A DNA stretch of 64,000 nt from Amycolatopsis sp. CA-128772 (GTDB taxonomy: Bacteria > Actinomycetota > Actinomycetes > Mycobacteriales > Pseudonocardiaceae), in the NCBI RefSeq assembly GCF_002904295.1, contig NZ_PPHG01000003.1, positions 124,001-188,000 on the forward strand, in the 5' to 3' direction. A program made the translations under genes and the position numbers. Positions 8,767 to 17,000 of the stretch are shown one piece after another. The stretch's first letter is position 1, and each line of letters starts with the position of its first letter. The notes beneath the pieces are model-generated. The model saw nothing but the letters and a program-made list of their open reading frames with translations, made no database searches and was not told the origin of the DNA.

Positions 8767-10197
8767 TCAGAAGGGGTAGTTCGCGATGTCCGCGCGGACG
8801 GTCAGCCACTGCGTCTCGGTGAAGGCCTCGATGTTGGCCTTCGCCCCGCCGAAGCGGGAGCCGTTGCCGGAGTCGCCGACCCCGCCGAAGGGCGCGGTCG
8901 GCTCGTCGCCGACGGTCTGCTCGTTGATGTGCACCTTGCCCGAGCGGACCTCTTCGGCCAGCTTCATCGCGGTGCCGACGTCGCCGAGGATGCCGACGGA
9001 CAGGCCGTACTCGGAGTCGTTGACCAGCCGCGCGGCCTCGTCGAGGTCGCGGTAGGCGCGCACCGGCGCGACCGGGCCGAAGATCTCCTCGCGCCACGCC
9101 GGGGTGCGGTCGTCCAGTCCGAAGAGGACGGTCGGCGGGTAGAACGGCGCGTCGGGCTTGCCGCCCGCCAGCACCTGCGCGCCCGCCGCCACGCTGCGGT
9201 CGACGACGTCGGTGACGTGCGCGAGCTGGCGGTCGTCGATGATCGGGCCCAGCGCGACGTCGCCCGCGGCGGGGTTGCCGACCGGCAGCCGGCGCGCCTT
9301 CTCGGCCAGGGCTTCGACGTAGGCGTCCACCTGGGACTCGTGGACCAGGTGGCGGCCGGTCGTCATGCAGATCTGGCCCTGGTGCAGGAACGAGCCGAAC
9401 GCACCGGCGGAGGCCGCCTTGGCGACGTCGGCGCCCGGCAGCACAACGAGCGCGTTGTTCCCGCCCAGCTCGAGGTGGACGCGCTTGAGCGAGCGCGCGG
9501 CCGCTTCGCCGACCTTCCGCCCGGCGGCGGTGGAGCCGGTGAACGACACCACCGACACCTCCGGCGCGTCGACCACGGCGGCGCCGACGGCGGCGTCCCC
9601 GGGCAGCAGGTGCAGCAGCCCCTCGGGCAGGCCGGCCTCCTCGAAGACACGCAGGATGCTGACACCGCCGGACACCGCGGTGCGCAGGTCGGGCTTGAGC
9701 AGCACGGCGTTGCCGAGCGCGAGGGCCGGCGCGACCGAGCGGATCGCCAGGATCAGCGGGAAGTTGAACGGCGAAATCACCGACACCACGCCGGCCGGCA
9801 CCCGCCGCGCCAGCGACCAGCGCGGTTCGCCGGTGCTCAGCACCTCGCCGAGCGGGTGGGTGGGCAGGGCGGCGGCCTCGAAGCAGATGCCCGCCGCCAT
9901 CTCGGTCTCGATGCCGGCCTTGGGCCGCGTCGAACCGGCTTCGCGCACGATCCAGTCCTGCACCTCGGCGGCGTGCGCCTCCCACAGCTCGCCGGCGCGG
10001 CGCAGCACGGCGGCGCGTTCGGCGGGCTTGCGGCGGGCCCAGTCGCGTTGCGCCTTCGCCGCGGCCGTGGCGGCTTCGGCGACGTCGGCCGGCGTCGCGA
10101 CGCCGACGTGGCCCAGGGTTTCGCCGGTGGCCGGTTCGACGACCGGGTGCGTCCCGCCGGTGCCGCCGTGGAATTCGTTCTCGAACAGGGTCATCAT
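8767..10197 (-). CDS. benzaldehyde dehydrogenase (NAD(P)+), aldehyde dehydrogenase family
   Basis: A 476-residue aldehyde dehydrogenase. The catalytic Cys is C277 (GQICMTT), the general base is E243 (HLELGGNN), the cofactor-binding stretch is FTGSTAAGRKVGE, and EEIFGPVAPV precedes the C-terminal GDSGNGSR segment. Close relatives oxidise benzaldehydes. Its start overlaps the mdlC stop by one base (TGATG), so the two are translationally coupled: benzoylformate would be decarboxylated to benzaldehyde and then oxidised to benzoate. A second enzyme of the same type lies at 47416-48876. Confidence 0.88.
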   Translation of the reverse strand: MMTLFENEFHGGTGGTHPVVEPATGETLGHVGVATPADVAEAATAAAKAQRDWARRKPAERAAVLRRAGELWEAHAAEVQDWIVREAGSTRPKAGIETEMAAGICFEAAALPTHPLGEVLSTGEPRWSLARRVPAGVVSVISPFNFPLILAIRSVAPALALGNAVLLKPDLRTAVSGGVSILRVFEEAGLPEGLLHLLPGDAAVGAAVVDAPEVSVVSFTGSTAAGRKVGEAAARSLKRVHLELGGNNALVVLPGADVAKAASAGAFGSFLHQGQICMTTGRHLVHESQVDAYVEALAEKARRLPVGNPAAGDVALGPIIDDRQLAHVTDVVDRSVAAGAQVLAGGKPDAPFYPPTVLFGLDDRTPAWREEIFGPVAPVRAYRDLDEAARLVNDSEYGLSVGILGDVGTAMKLAEEVRSGKVHINEQTVGDEPTAPFGGVGDSGNGSRFGGAKANIEAFTETQWLTVRADIANYPF

Positions 10198-11765
10198 CAC
10201 TCCGGGGAGGTCGGTTCGGTGTCGACCTGGATCAGCCGCGGGCCGTCCGTGGTCGTCTTGAGCTGGGTGCGCAGGTGGTCTTCGTCGGTGACGGTGGTGG
10301 CTTCGACGCCGTAACCGGCGGCGATGGCCGTGAAGTCGAGGCCGGGGATCTCCGTGCCGGGCACGTCCGGCGTGCCGAGCAGCTCGCCGAACCACCGCAG
10401 CGCGCCGTAGACGCCGTTGCGCAGGATCACGAAGGTGACCGGGACGCGGTAGTGCGCCGCGGACCACAACGCCGTGATGCCGTAGTTCGCCGAGCCGTCG
10501 CCGATGACGCCGACGACCGGGCGGTCCGGGCTGCCCATCGCGACGCCGACCGCGGCGGGCAGGCCGAACCCGAGCCCGCCGGCGGCCGGGAAGAAGTAGG
10601 ACCCCGGGTGCCGCAGGTCCATCTGGCGCCACCAGGCGGAGTTCGTCGACGTCGACTCGACGACGTAGCGCGTGGCGCCGTCCTGGGTGTCGCGCAGGGC
10701 GGCGAACACCTGCTCCGGGTGCAGCGCCCGCTCGCCGGTCTTCGGCTCCGGGTTTTCGACGTAGCCGCGCTGTGCGGTGCGGGCCGGGACCTTCCGCAGG
10801 AGCGCCTCGATGACCGGTGCGGGCTCGGCGACCAGCGCTTCGCCCATCGGCGCGCGGGCCGCGGCGCCGAAGTCGTCGGTCACCTGGATCAGCCGGGTGC
10901 CGGCGGGCAGGAACCGGCCGGGGACGTGCTGGTGGTAGCGGAACACCGGCGCGCCGAGCACGAGCACGACGTCGTGCCCGGTCAGCGCGGCCGACACCGG
11001 AGCGATGCCGGCGGGCAGCACGCCGCGGAAGAGCGGGTGCCGGTTGGGGAAGGGCAGCCGGTGCGGCGACGGCGCCACCCACGTCGGCAGGTCCAGGTGC
11101 TCGGCCAGGGCGACGGCCCGGTCGAACAGGTCGCCGGTGTCGACGTCGCCGCCCAGGACGAGGGCCGGGTTCTTCGCCGCGGCGATGGTCGCGACGAGCT
11201 CGGCGAGCTGGGCCTCGGTGGGAGCGAGGCCCCTGCGGACCTGCCGGTCGAGGATCGGGTTCTCGGCCAGCTCGGCGGCCCAGTCGTCGTAGGGCACCGA
11301 GAGGTAGCTGGGGCGCCGGTGCAGCTCGGCCTCGAAGACCGCCTGCGCGAGCGACCGCGGGACGTCCGCGGCGCAGCTCGGCTCGCCGGCCCAGCCGACC
11401 AGGGGGCGCATCAGCTGGGTGGCGTCGGTGTTGGCGAGCATCGCCTCCAGCCCGATCGCCGAGCGGACCTGCTGGCCGGCGGTGAGCACCAGCGGCGTGC
11501 GGGAGTGGACGGCGTTGGTCAGCGCGCCCATGGCGTTGCCGGAGCCGGCGGCGGCGTGCAGGTTGACCAGTACCGGGCGGCCGGTCGCCTGGGCGTACCC
11601 GTCGGCCATCCCGACGACGGCGCCTTCGTGCAGGCCCAGGACGTAACGGAAGTTTTCGGGCAGTTCGGCGAGGAACGGCAGCTCGTTGGAGCCGGGGTTG
11701 CCGAAGATGGTGGTCAGGCCACGGCGGTCCAGGAACTCGTGGGCGAGCCGGCGGGCGGTGGGCAT
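10197..11765 (-). CDS. mdlC: benzoylformate decarboxylase
   Basis: A 522-residue thiamine-diphosphate enzyme, close in length to Pseudomonas benzoylformate decarboxylase (528). Residues known to matter there are present: S26 (GNPGSNELP), E47 (GLHEGAVVG), H70 (NLHAAAGSGN) and a histidine equivalent to H281 (H278 in FRYHQH). The diphosphate motif is GDGSANYG followed by VILRN. It would convert benzoylformate to benzaldehyde and CO2 in the mandelate pathway. CGAGGAGG precedes the ATG. It is the first gene of the aromatic operon and diverges from a LysR regulator across a 94-base gap with a palindrome. Confidence 0.92.
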   Translation of the reverse strand: MPTARRLAHEFLDRRGLTTIFGNPGSNELPFLAELPENFRYVLGLHEGAVVGMADGYAQATGRPVLVNLHAAAGSGNAMGALTNAVHSRTPLVLTAGQQVRSAIGLEAMLANTDATQLMRPLVGWAGEPSCAADVPRSLAQAVFEAELHRRPSYLSVPYDDWAAELAENPILDRQVRRGLAPTEAQLAELVATIAAAKNPALVLGGDVDTGDLFDRAVALAEHLDLPTWVAPSPHRLPFPNRHPLFRGVLPAGIAPVSAALTGHDVVLVLGAPVFRYHQHVPGRFLPAGTRLIQVTDDFGAAARAPMGEALVAEPAPVIEALLRKVPARTAQRGYVENPEPKTGERALHPEQVFAALRDTQDGATRYVVESTSTNSAWWRQMDLRHPGSYFFPAAGGLGFGLPAAVGVAMGSPDRPVVGVIGDGSANYGITALWSAAHYRVPVTFVILRNGVYGALRWFGELLGTPDVPGTEIPGLDFTAIAAGYGVEATTVTDEDHLRTQLKTTTDGPRLIQVDTEPTSPE

Positions 11766-11818
11766 CGGTGGGTCCTCCTCGAAGTTGGCCCGACCCTATG
11801 GAGCTGCGCGCCTGTGTT

Positions 11819-11858
11819 CCAATAAATGTTGGCTCGTTGCTTCATCGATGGGATCGAT
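11819..11858. promoter_or_regulatory. LysR-type operator region between mdlC and its regulator
   Basis: CCAATAAATGTTGG (11819-11832) is an A/T-centred inverted repeat of the size bound by LysR proteins. ATCGAT-GGG-ATCGAT (11844-11858) is a second, perfect palindrome just before the regulator start. The two probably cover activation of mdlC and autoregulation. Confidence 0.5.
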
Positions 11859-11859
11859 A

Positions 11860-12750
11860 ATGCAAGACTTCGACCTGAACCTGGTGCGCACGTTCGTGCT
11901 GCTGTACGAGACCCGCAGCGTGACCGCGACGGCCGAGTCCATGCACGTCACGCAGCCGACGATCAGCTACAGCCTGCAGAAGCTGCGACGCCGGTTCTCC
12001 GACGAGCTGTTCCGCCGCACGGGCGGCGGCCTGGTGCCCACGACGACGGCCCGCGCCCTCTACGAACCGCTGCACGGCGCGCTGTCGGAGATCGAGGCGG
12101 CGGTAAGCGGCGCGTGGTCGTTCTCGCCGGCGACGGCCCGGGCGGCGTTCACGCTGTGCCTGTCCGACCTGGGGGAGATCTCGCTGCTGCCGCGCCTGAT
12201 GGCGGCGCTGCCCCCGGTCGCGCCCGGGGTGACGCTGACCGTCCGGCCCCTGGACGTCGACCGCGCGGCCGACCAGCTCGGCCGCGGCGAGATCGACGCG
12301 TTCATCGCATCGTCGCTGATCAGCTCTCAGCGCGTCGCCCGGATCCCGCTGTTTTCGGAGGGCTACCTGGGCATGGTGGCGCACGACCACCCGCGCCTGG
12401 GCGCCGCGGTGTCGCGGGAGGAGCTGGCCGCGGAGCGCCACGTGACGGTGTTCGGCCCGACGGGCCACGACGGCCCCCGCCGCGCGCTGGAGGCGTGCGG
12501 CCTGCTGGACCGGGTGGTCCTGGAGGTGACGCGCTTCGCGGCCCTGCCGTACCTGGTCCAGGACGGCGAGCTGGTGACGATGGTCCCGCGCCTGGTGGCG
12601 GAGATGTTCGCGGCCGAGCACCGCGTCCGCCTGTTCGAGCTGCCCCTGGAGGTCGAGCCGGCCCAGGTGTCGGTGTACACGCGGCACACGCACGCCCGCA
12701 GCCCGGCCCAGCACTGGCTGGTGGGCTTCATGCAGTCGGTGCTCGGCTAG
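11860..12750 (+). CDS. LysR-family regulator of the aromatic operon
   Basis: A 296-residue LysR protein. The winged helix-turn-helix occupies residues 1-65 (NLVRTFVLLYETRSVTATAE, then HVTQPTISYSLQKLRRRF), with a PBP2-like effector domain from about 90. The start chosen is the ATG at 11860, where family homology begins; an in-frame ATG at 11848 would add four residues. It diverges from mdlC, the usual layout for a LysR activator and its target, so an aromatic acid is the likely inducer. Its stop overlaps the convergent CBM2 gene: both use the same CTAG. Confidence 0.88.
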   Translation: MQDFDLNLVRTFVLLYETRSVTATAESMHVTQPTISYSLQKLRRRFSDELFRRTGGGLVPTTTARALYEPLHGALSEIEAAVSGAWSFSPATARAAFTLCLSDLGEISLLPRLMAALPPVAPGVTLTVRPLDVDRAADQLGRGEIDAFIASSLISSQRVARIPLFSEGYLGMVAHDHPRLGAAVSREELAAERHVTVFGPTGHDGPRRALEACGLLDRVVLEVTRFAALPYLVQDGELVTMVPRLVAEMFAAEHRVRLFELPLEVEPAQVSVYTRHTHARSPAQHWLVGFMQSVLG

Positions 12751-13532
12751 CGCGTGGTGCAGCTCGCGCCGTCGAGCGCGAAGCCGGCGGGCGCCGGGTT
12801 CCCGTGGTCGAAGGCGCCGTTGAAGCCGATGTCGACGGTCGCGCCGGGGGCGAGGGTGAGGTTGTAGGAAACGGCTTTCATGGTGACCCGCGAGCCGCTT
12901 TGGGAGTAGTCCCCGTTCCAGCTGTGCGTGACCCGCTGCCCGGCGGTGAAGGTCCAGGTGACGGTCCACGGCGTGAGCGTCCGGCTGCCGGTGTTGGTGA
13001 CGGAGACCCCGGCGGTGAACCCGTTGTTCCACTGATCGGTGACGGCGTACCCGACGGTGCACCCCGCCCTCTCGACAACCGGCGGCGGCGGTGGAGCGGC
13101 TTGTGAGGTGGTCTTGGAGGTGGGGGACGCCGACGTCTGCCGGAGCACGGTGGGCATCGGAGCCGGAGTCACGGTCGAGACCCGGGCCACGGTGGGAGTG
13201 GTCGTGGCGGGCGCAAGCGGAGCAGGAGCCATGGCGGCCTGCCGCCCGGGAGAGCTTTCCGAGGTGACGGCGATGATGACAAGGCTCCCGACGACGACAA
13301 GGCCCCCGCAGAGAGCGGAGACCCACCGAATCCGCCGCCCAGCCCGCTGCTGCCCCGCGGCGGCTTCACGGGCCCGCTGCTCGAGCCGCTCCCGGTAGCC
13401 CTCGCCGGTATCGTCATCCCGCACCCGGACATCGGGCGAAGCCCCGAGGATCGACCGCGGAGTGGCCCCGGTTTCCCGAAGAAGATCATCAACGGAGAGC
13501 CGATCACCAGCCCCCCGCCGACCGCGCGCCAT
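12747..13532 (-). CDS. membrane-anchored cellulose-binding (CBM2) protein
   Basis: A 261-residue protein in four parts: a charged cytoplasmic N-terminus of about 70 residues, a membrane helix (VSALCGGLVVVGSLVIIAV), a Thr/Pro-rich linker, and a C-terminal family 2 carbohydrate-binding module. The module starts at CTVGYAVTDQWNNGFTAGVS and has the conserved tryptophans in WTVTWTF and SWNGD, with a Cys at each end. No catalytic domain is present. It would display a cellulose- or chitin-binding module on the cell surface, perhaps for attachment. The N-terminal VDDLLRETG stretch could bind a cytoplasmic partner. The function is inferred. Confidence 0.82.
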   Translation of the reverse strand: MARGRRGAGDRLSVDDLLRETGATPRSILGASPDVRVRDDDTGEGYRERLEQRAREAAAGQQRAGRRIRWVSALCGGLVVVGSLVIIAVTSESSPGRQAAMAPAPLAPATTTPTVARVSTVTPAPMPTVLRQTSASPTSKTTSQAAPPPPPVVERAGCTVGYAVTDQWNNGFTAGVSVTNTGSRTLTPWTVTWTFTAGQRVTHSWNGDYSQSGSRVTMKAVSYNLTLAPGATVDIGFNGAFDHGNPAPAGFALDGASCTTR

Positions 13533-13774
13533 AGACGAACCTCCACTCCCCCGAGGGCGCCCGAACGCGCAGCTCTGCGGCCGAATCCTAGGAAGCGACG
13601 GCGGTCTTGTAAACCAGCGTTTCGGCGGTGGTGGGCAGGTCACGGATGGGGTGGAGGGTGCCCTGCTGGCGGGCCGGGAGGGAAACTTGCTGATCTTGCC
13701 AGAGGCGAGGTGGACGCTGATCCGGACCCCCCTGAAGGAGGGGACGGAGGGGCCGTATACTCTTTTCTCAGCAG

Positions 13775-13858
13775 GTCCGAGTGGCGGAATGGCAGACGCG
13801 CTAGCTTGAGGTGCTAGTGCCCTTAACGGGCGTGGGGGTTCAAGTCCCCCCTCGGACA
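13775..13858 (+). tRNA. tRNA-Leu(GAG)
   Basis: An 84-base class II tRNA. The acceptor stem GTCCGAG pairs with CTCGGAC, the anticodon stem-loop is CTAGC-TTGAGGT-GCTAG (anticodon GAG), there is a long variable arm, and the T-arm contains GGTTCAAGTCC. CCA is not encoded. It forms the left border of a low-G+C island. No second copy of its 3' end was found in the window. Confidence 0.93.
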
Positions 13859-13861
13859 CAC

Positions 13862-14034
13862 GCACTATCTACACCCGGGCTGGCCGTCGCATAGACGGCC
13901 AGCTCTTTTGGTTCGTAGCGTAGCTCCAGGTTCAGGGCTCGGTACAGGCGGCTCATGCCGGCCGTCGTTGCGTCGGCCAGGGTTCCGCAGACGTCGCCGA
14001 GGGCATCGACACTGCCGGGCCACGTCGTTGCCAT
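13862..14034 (-). pseudogene. C-terminal remnant of a serine recombinase (tentative)
   Basis: A minus-strand frame of about 57 residues resembles the extreme C-terminus of actinobacterial serine recombinases: ALGDVCGTLADATTAG, then LYRALNLELRYEP and LAVYATASPGV. The family pattern there is roughly LYxxLxLxLxYxP. It directly abuts the tRNA, as an integrase end would at an attachment junction. It is not the missing end of the integrase at 18123-19524, which has its own C-terminus. The resemblance is short, so this call is tentative. Confidence 0.45.
13879..13909 (+). terminator. rho-independent terminator after tRNA-Leu
   Basis: GCTGGCCGTC (13879-13888), loop GCATA, and GACGGCCAGC (13894-13903) form a perfect 10-base stem followed by TCTTTT. 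It lies 20 bases after the tRNA and fits a terminator for it. On the other strand the same bases form the end of a recombinase-like reading frame. Confidence 0.8.
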
Positions 14035-14071
14035 GCCGGAGTTTACTGCGGACTCATGACACGATGGGACG

Positions 14072-17000
14072 GTGGCGATCCGGAGTGACGAGACATGGCA
14101 TCGTTTGCTGGCCTGGACGAGTGGGCAGGCTCCTTCAGAACGCTTGGCCGCTCAGGTTCTGCTCGCCGAGGGCTTCACTGATCTAGACCCGAGCCATCCG
14201 CTCGGAGGACCGGACGGCGGCAAGGACGCCATCGCGCGCCGTGACGGTCGCACCTGGGTCATGGCTGTCTACTTCCCTCGCGGTCAGCAACGATTCGCGG
14301 ATATCAGGAAGAAGTTCGTCGCGGACTTTCGCGGTGTGCAGAGGAATAGCGCAGACGGGATGGCTTTCGTCACCAATCAAGAAGTGTCGCTCGCCGAGCG
14401 TGCGCAGCTTAAAGAAAGCGTCGATGGGCCTACGCAAATATATCACCTGGAACGAGTGTCGGCCCTGCTTGACCAGCCTTCTATGGCACTCGTCAGAAGC
14501 AATTTTCTGCTGATCGACCCAACGGGGTGTATGGCGGCCGAAGGTGCAGTGTCAGACTTGGGGACATGGGTGACGGTCAACGCTCAAGATTCTGGATTTC
14601 TACAAGTCGGTCGAGACAACCTTCAAATCAACGTATCCGAACAAGTCGCTCCTGCGGTGCATTCTGGGTATCGGCAAGTTGTATATAGTATTGCGCCGTC
14701 AGTTTTGGAGGGGCGTGGGCGAGAGTTAGCAGAGTTGGCGGAGTTTTGTATTGGCTCTAGTCAAGGTGGCTATTTATGGTGGCAAGCTCCGGCTTGGGCA
14801 GGTAAGTCGGCGTTGATGTCGTGGTTTGCGCTTAATCCACCTGCAAGGGTGCGCATCGTGTCTTTTTTTGTCACGGCTCGATACTCAAATCATGATCGTC
14901 GACATGGATTCGTTGACGTGATTCTTGAACAGTTGGCCGAGCTGTTGGGCGAGTCGATGCCAGCTTATTTGAGTGAGGCCACTCGAGAGGTGCACTTCTT
15001 AGACATGCTTGCGCGGGCCGCTCAAACATGTATGGAGCGCGATGAGCGCCTCGTGCTGCTTGTGGATGGTCTCGACGAGGATGGTGAGTCGAGCAGTAAT
15101 AGCATTGCCGCTTTACTGCCGTCCCGGCAGGTTCCTGGGCTGCGGGTAGTCATCGCGGGACGTCCGGATCCTCCGATACCGGCTGATGTGCCTGATGGTC
15201 ACTGCTTGCGAGATCCGAGTATCGTTCGGATTCTCGATAAGTCCCCGCAGGCCCAGGCGAATATGGCAGATGGGCAACGGGACCTTAAGCGATTGCTGAA
15301 GGGGGAGCCGCTGGATCGAGATCTTCTCGGGCTTATCACTGCGGCAATTGGTGGACTGACCTTGTTGGACCTTGTCGAGTTGACGGGCTGCGCGGTGTGG
15401 CAGATCGAGGAAACCTTGCGCTCTGTGTCGGGTCGGACGTTCACTCGTTACCCGAGTCGACATCAGCGCGATTCTTTTTGCCACGTCTACGCGCTTGGTC
15501 ACGTGGAACTCCAAGTCTTGGCTGCCCAGTATCTCGCTGGCGCGAGTCTGGACGCCTATAGGCAGCGCCTGCATACCTGGGCCAAGCAATACCGCGAACG
15601 GAGGTGGCCTGCAGATACGCCGCAATACTTGCTGGACGGCTACTACGGCATGCTGCAAACAGTCAATGATTTGCCCAGGATGGTCGCCTATGCCGTTGAC
15701 CGGGATCGCCATGACCGGATGCTGAATCTCACAGGTGGAGATGCGGCTGCCTTTGCGGAGATTTCGACTGCGGAATTGATGATTATTGACTGTCATGAAC
15801 CGGACCTGTTGGCTATGGTGCGACTGGCTATCCATCGTGGAAATCTCGTGGAACGCAACGCGAACATGCCTGAACGACTCGTCAAAGTATGGGCAGAACT
15901 CGGTGATTTGGCTCGGGCTGAGGCCCTTGCGCGATCACTTGGTAGTGAGGCGTATCAGCGAGAGGAGGCGTTGGGATTTGTTGCCGAGGCGGCGGCCGCT
16001 GCTGGCAATTTCGACCAAGCCATGGTTCTTGTCCTGTCAATCGCTGAACCATTCATGCGCGTAAATGTATTGATAGACCTTGTTAAATTGGCGGCTGCTG
16101 CCGGCGACGTCGACCAGGCTATGAACCTTGTCTGCTCTATGCCCGATCAAGGTTCGCAGGTGAGGGCGTTGGGGGTCCTGGTGGAGGTGTTGGCAGCGGA
16201 CGGTGATCTCATGCGAGTTCCCAAGCTTCTTTCGCACGCCGAGGCCCTTGTCAGCTCTATCTTTGATGATGGTCCGCAGGTGGAGGCCTTGCGTGCGCTG
16301 GTGGAGGCAGCGGCGGCGGTCGGTGATCTCGAACGAGTTGCCAGGCTTGCCGTCCAAGTTGAGGTCCTGGCCCAGTCTATCCCAGATCCGCCCTTGCACC
16401 TTCGGGCATTGGGATTAGCGGTCGAAGCGCTGGTGGCCGTCGGCGATTTCGACCAGGCTGAGAGTCTTGCGCGCTCAATGCACTCCACTACCTATCCGGC
16501 TTGGCAGTGCGAGGCCTTCGAGGCGGTAGCGGAGGCGTTGGTCGCAGTTGGCGATTTCGATCGGGCTGAGAGTCTTGCACGCTTGATCACTGAATCTTAT
16601 CACCAGGTAGAGGCGTTTAGTCGGCTGGTAGAAGGGCTGGTCGCTGCTCGCGACGTTGACAGGGCCGAAACGCTCGCGCGCTCTATCTCCAACGCACGGG
16701 ATCGTGGAGCGGTGTTGGCCGCATTGGTGAGCGCGGTAGCAGGCGCTGGCGACCTTGACCGGGCCGAGACACTTGCCCGCTCCATCACCAACCCGCACCG
16801 GCAGTTAGACGCGTTGGCGAATTTAGTTGAGGCGACGATCTGCCGTGGAGACCTCGACCGGGCCGAAACACTAGCCTATTCCATCAGCTACCGAGACGGT
16901 AAGCGGGCGGGCCAGCAGACAGATCAGCAGGCAAATGCGCTGGTCGCCTTAGCGGTGGCGGTGGCCGCTGCCGGCGATTTCGCTCGTGCTGAAACTCTTG

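Noticed and set aside
7445..11825. Long plus-strand open frames opposite the MFS, aldehyde dehydrogenase and mdlC genes
   Set aside because: The minus-strand genes have full catalytic motifs and operon spacing; the opposite frames are low-complexity Arg/Gly/Ala-rich translations.
11826..13326. Frames of more than 400 codons overlapping the LysR gene on both strands
   Set aside because: Composition artefacts. Only the frame starting at 11860 carries the LysR helix-turn-helix and effector domain.
13840..14034. Reading the minus frame beside tRNA-Leu as a complete small gene
   Set aside because: Its stop lies inside the tRNA and its last part overlaps a good terminator hairpin; it is better seen as a recombinase tail.
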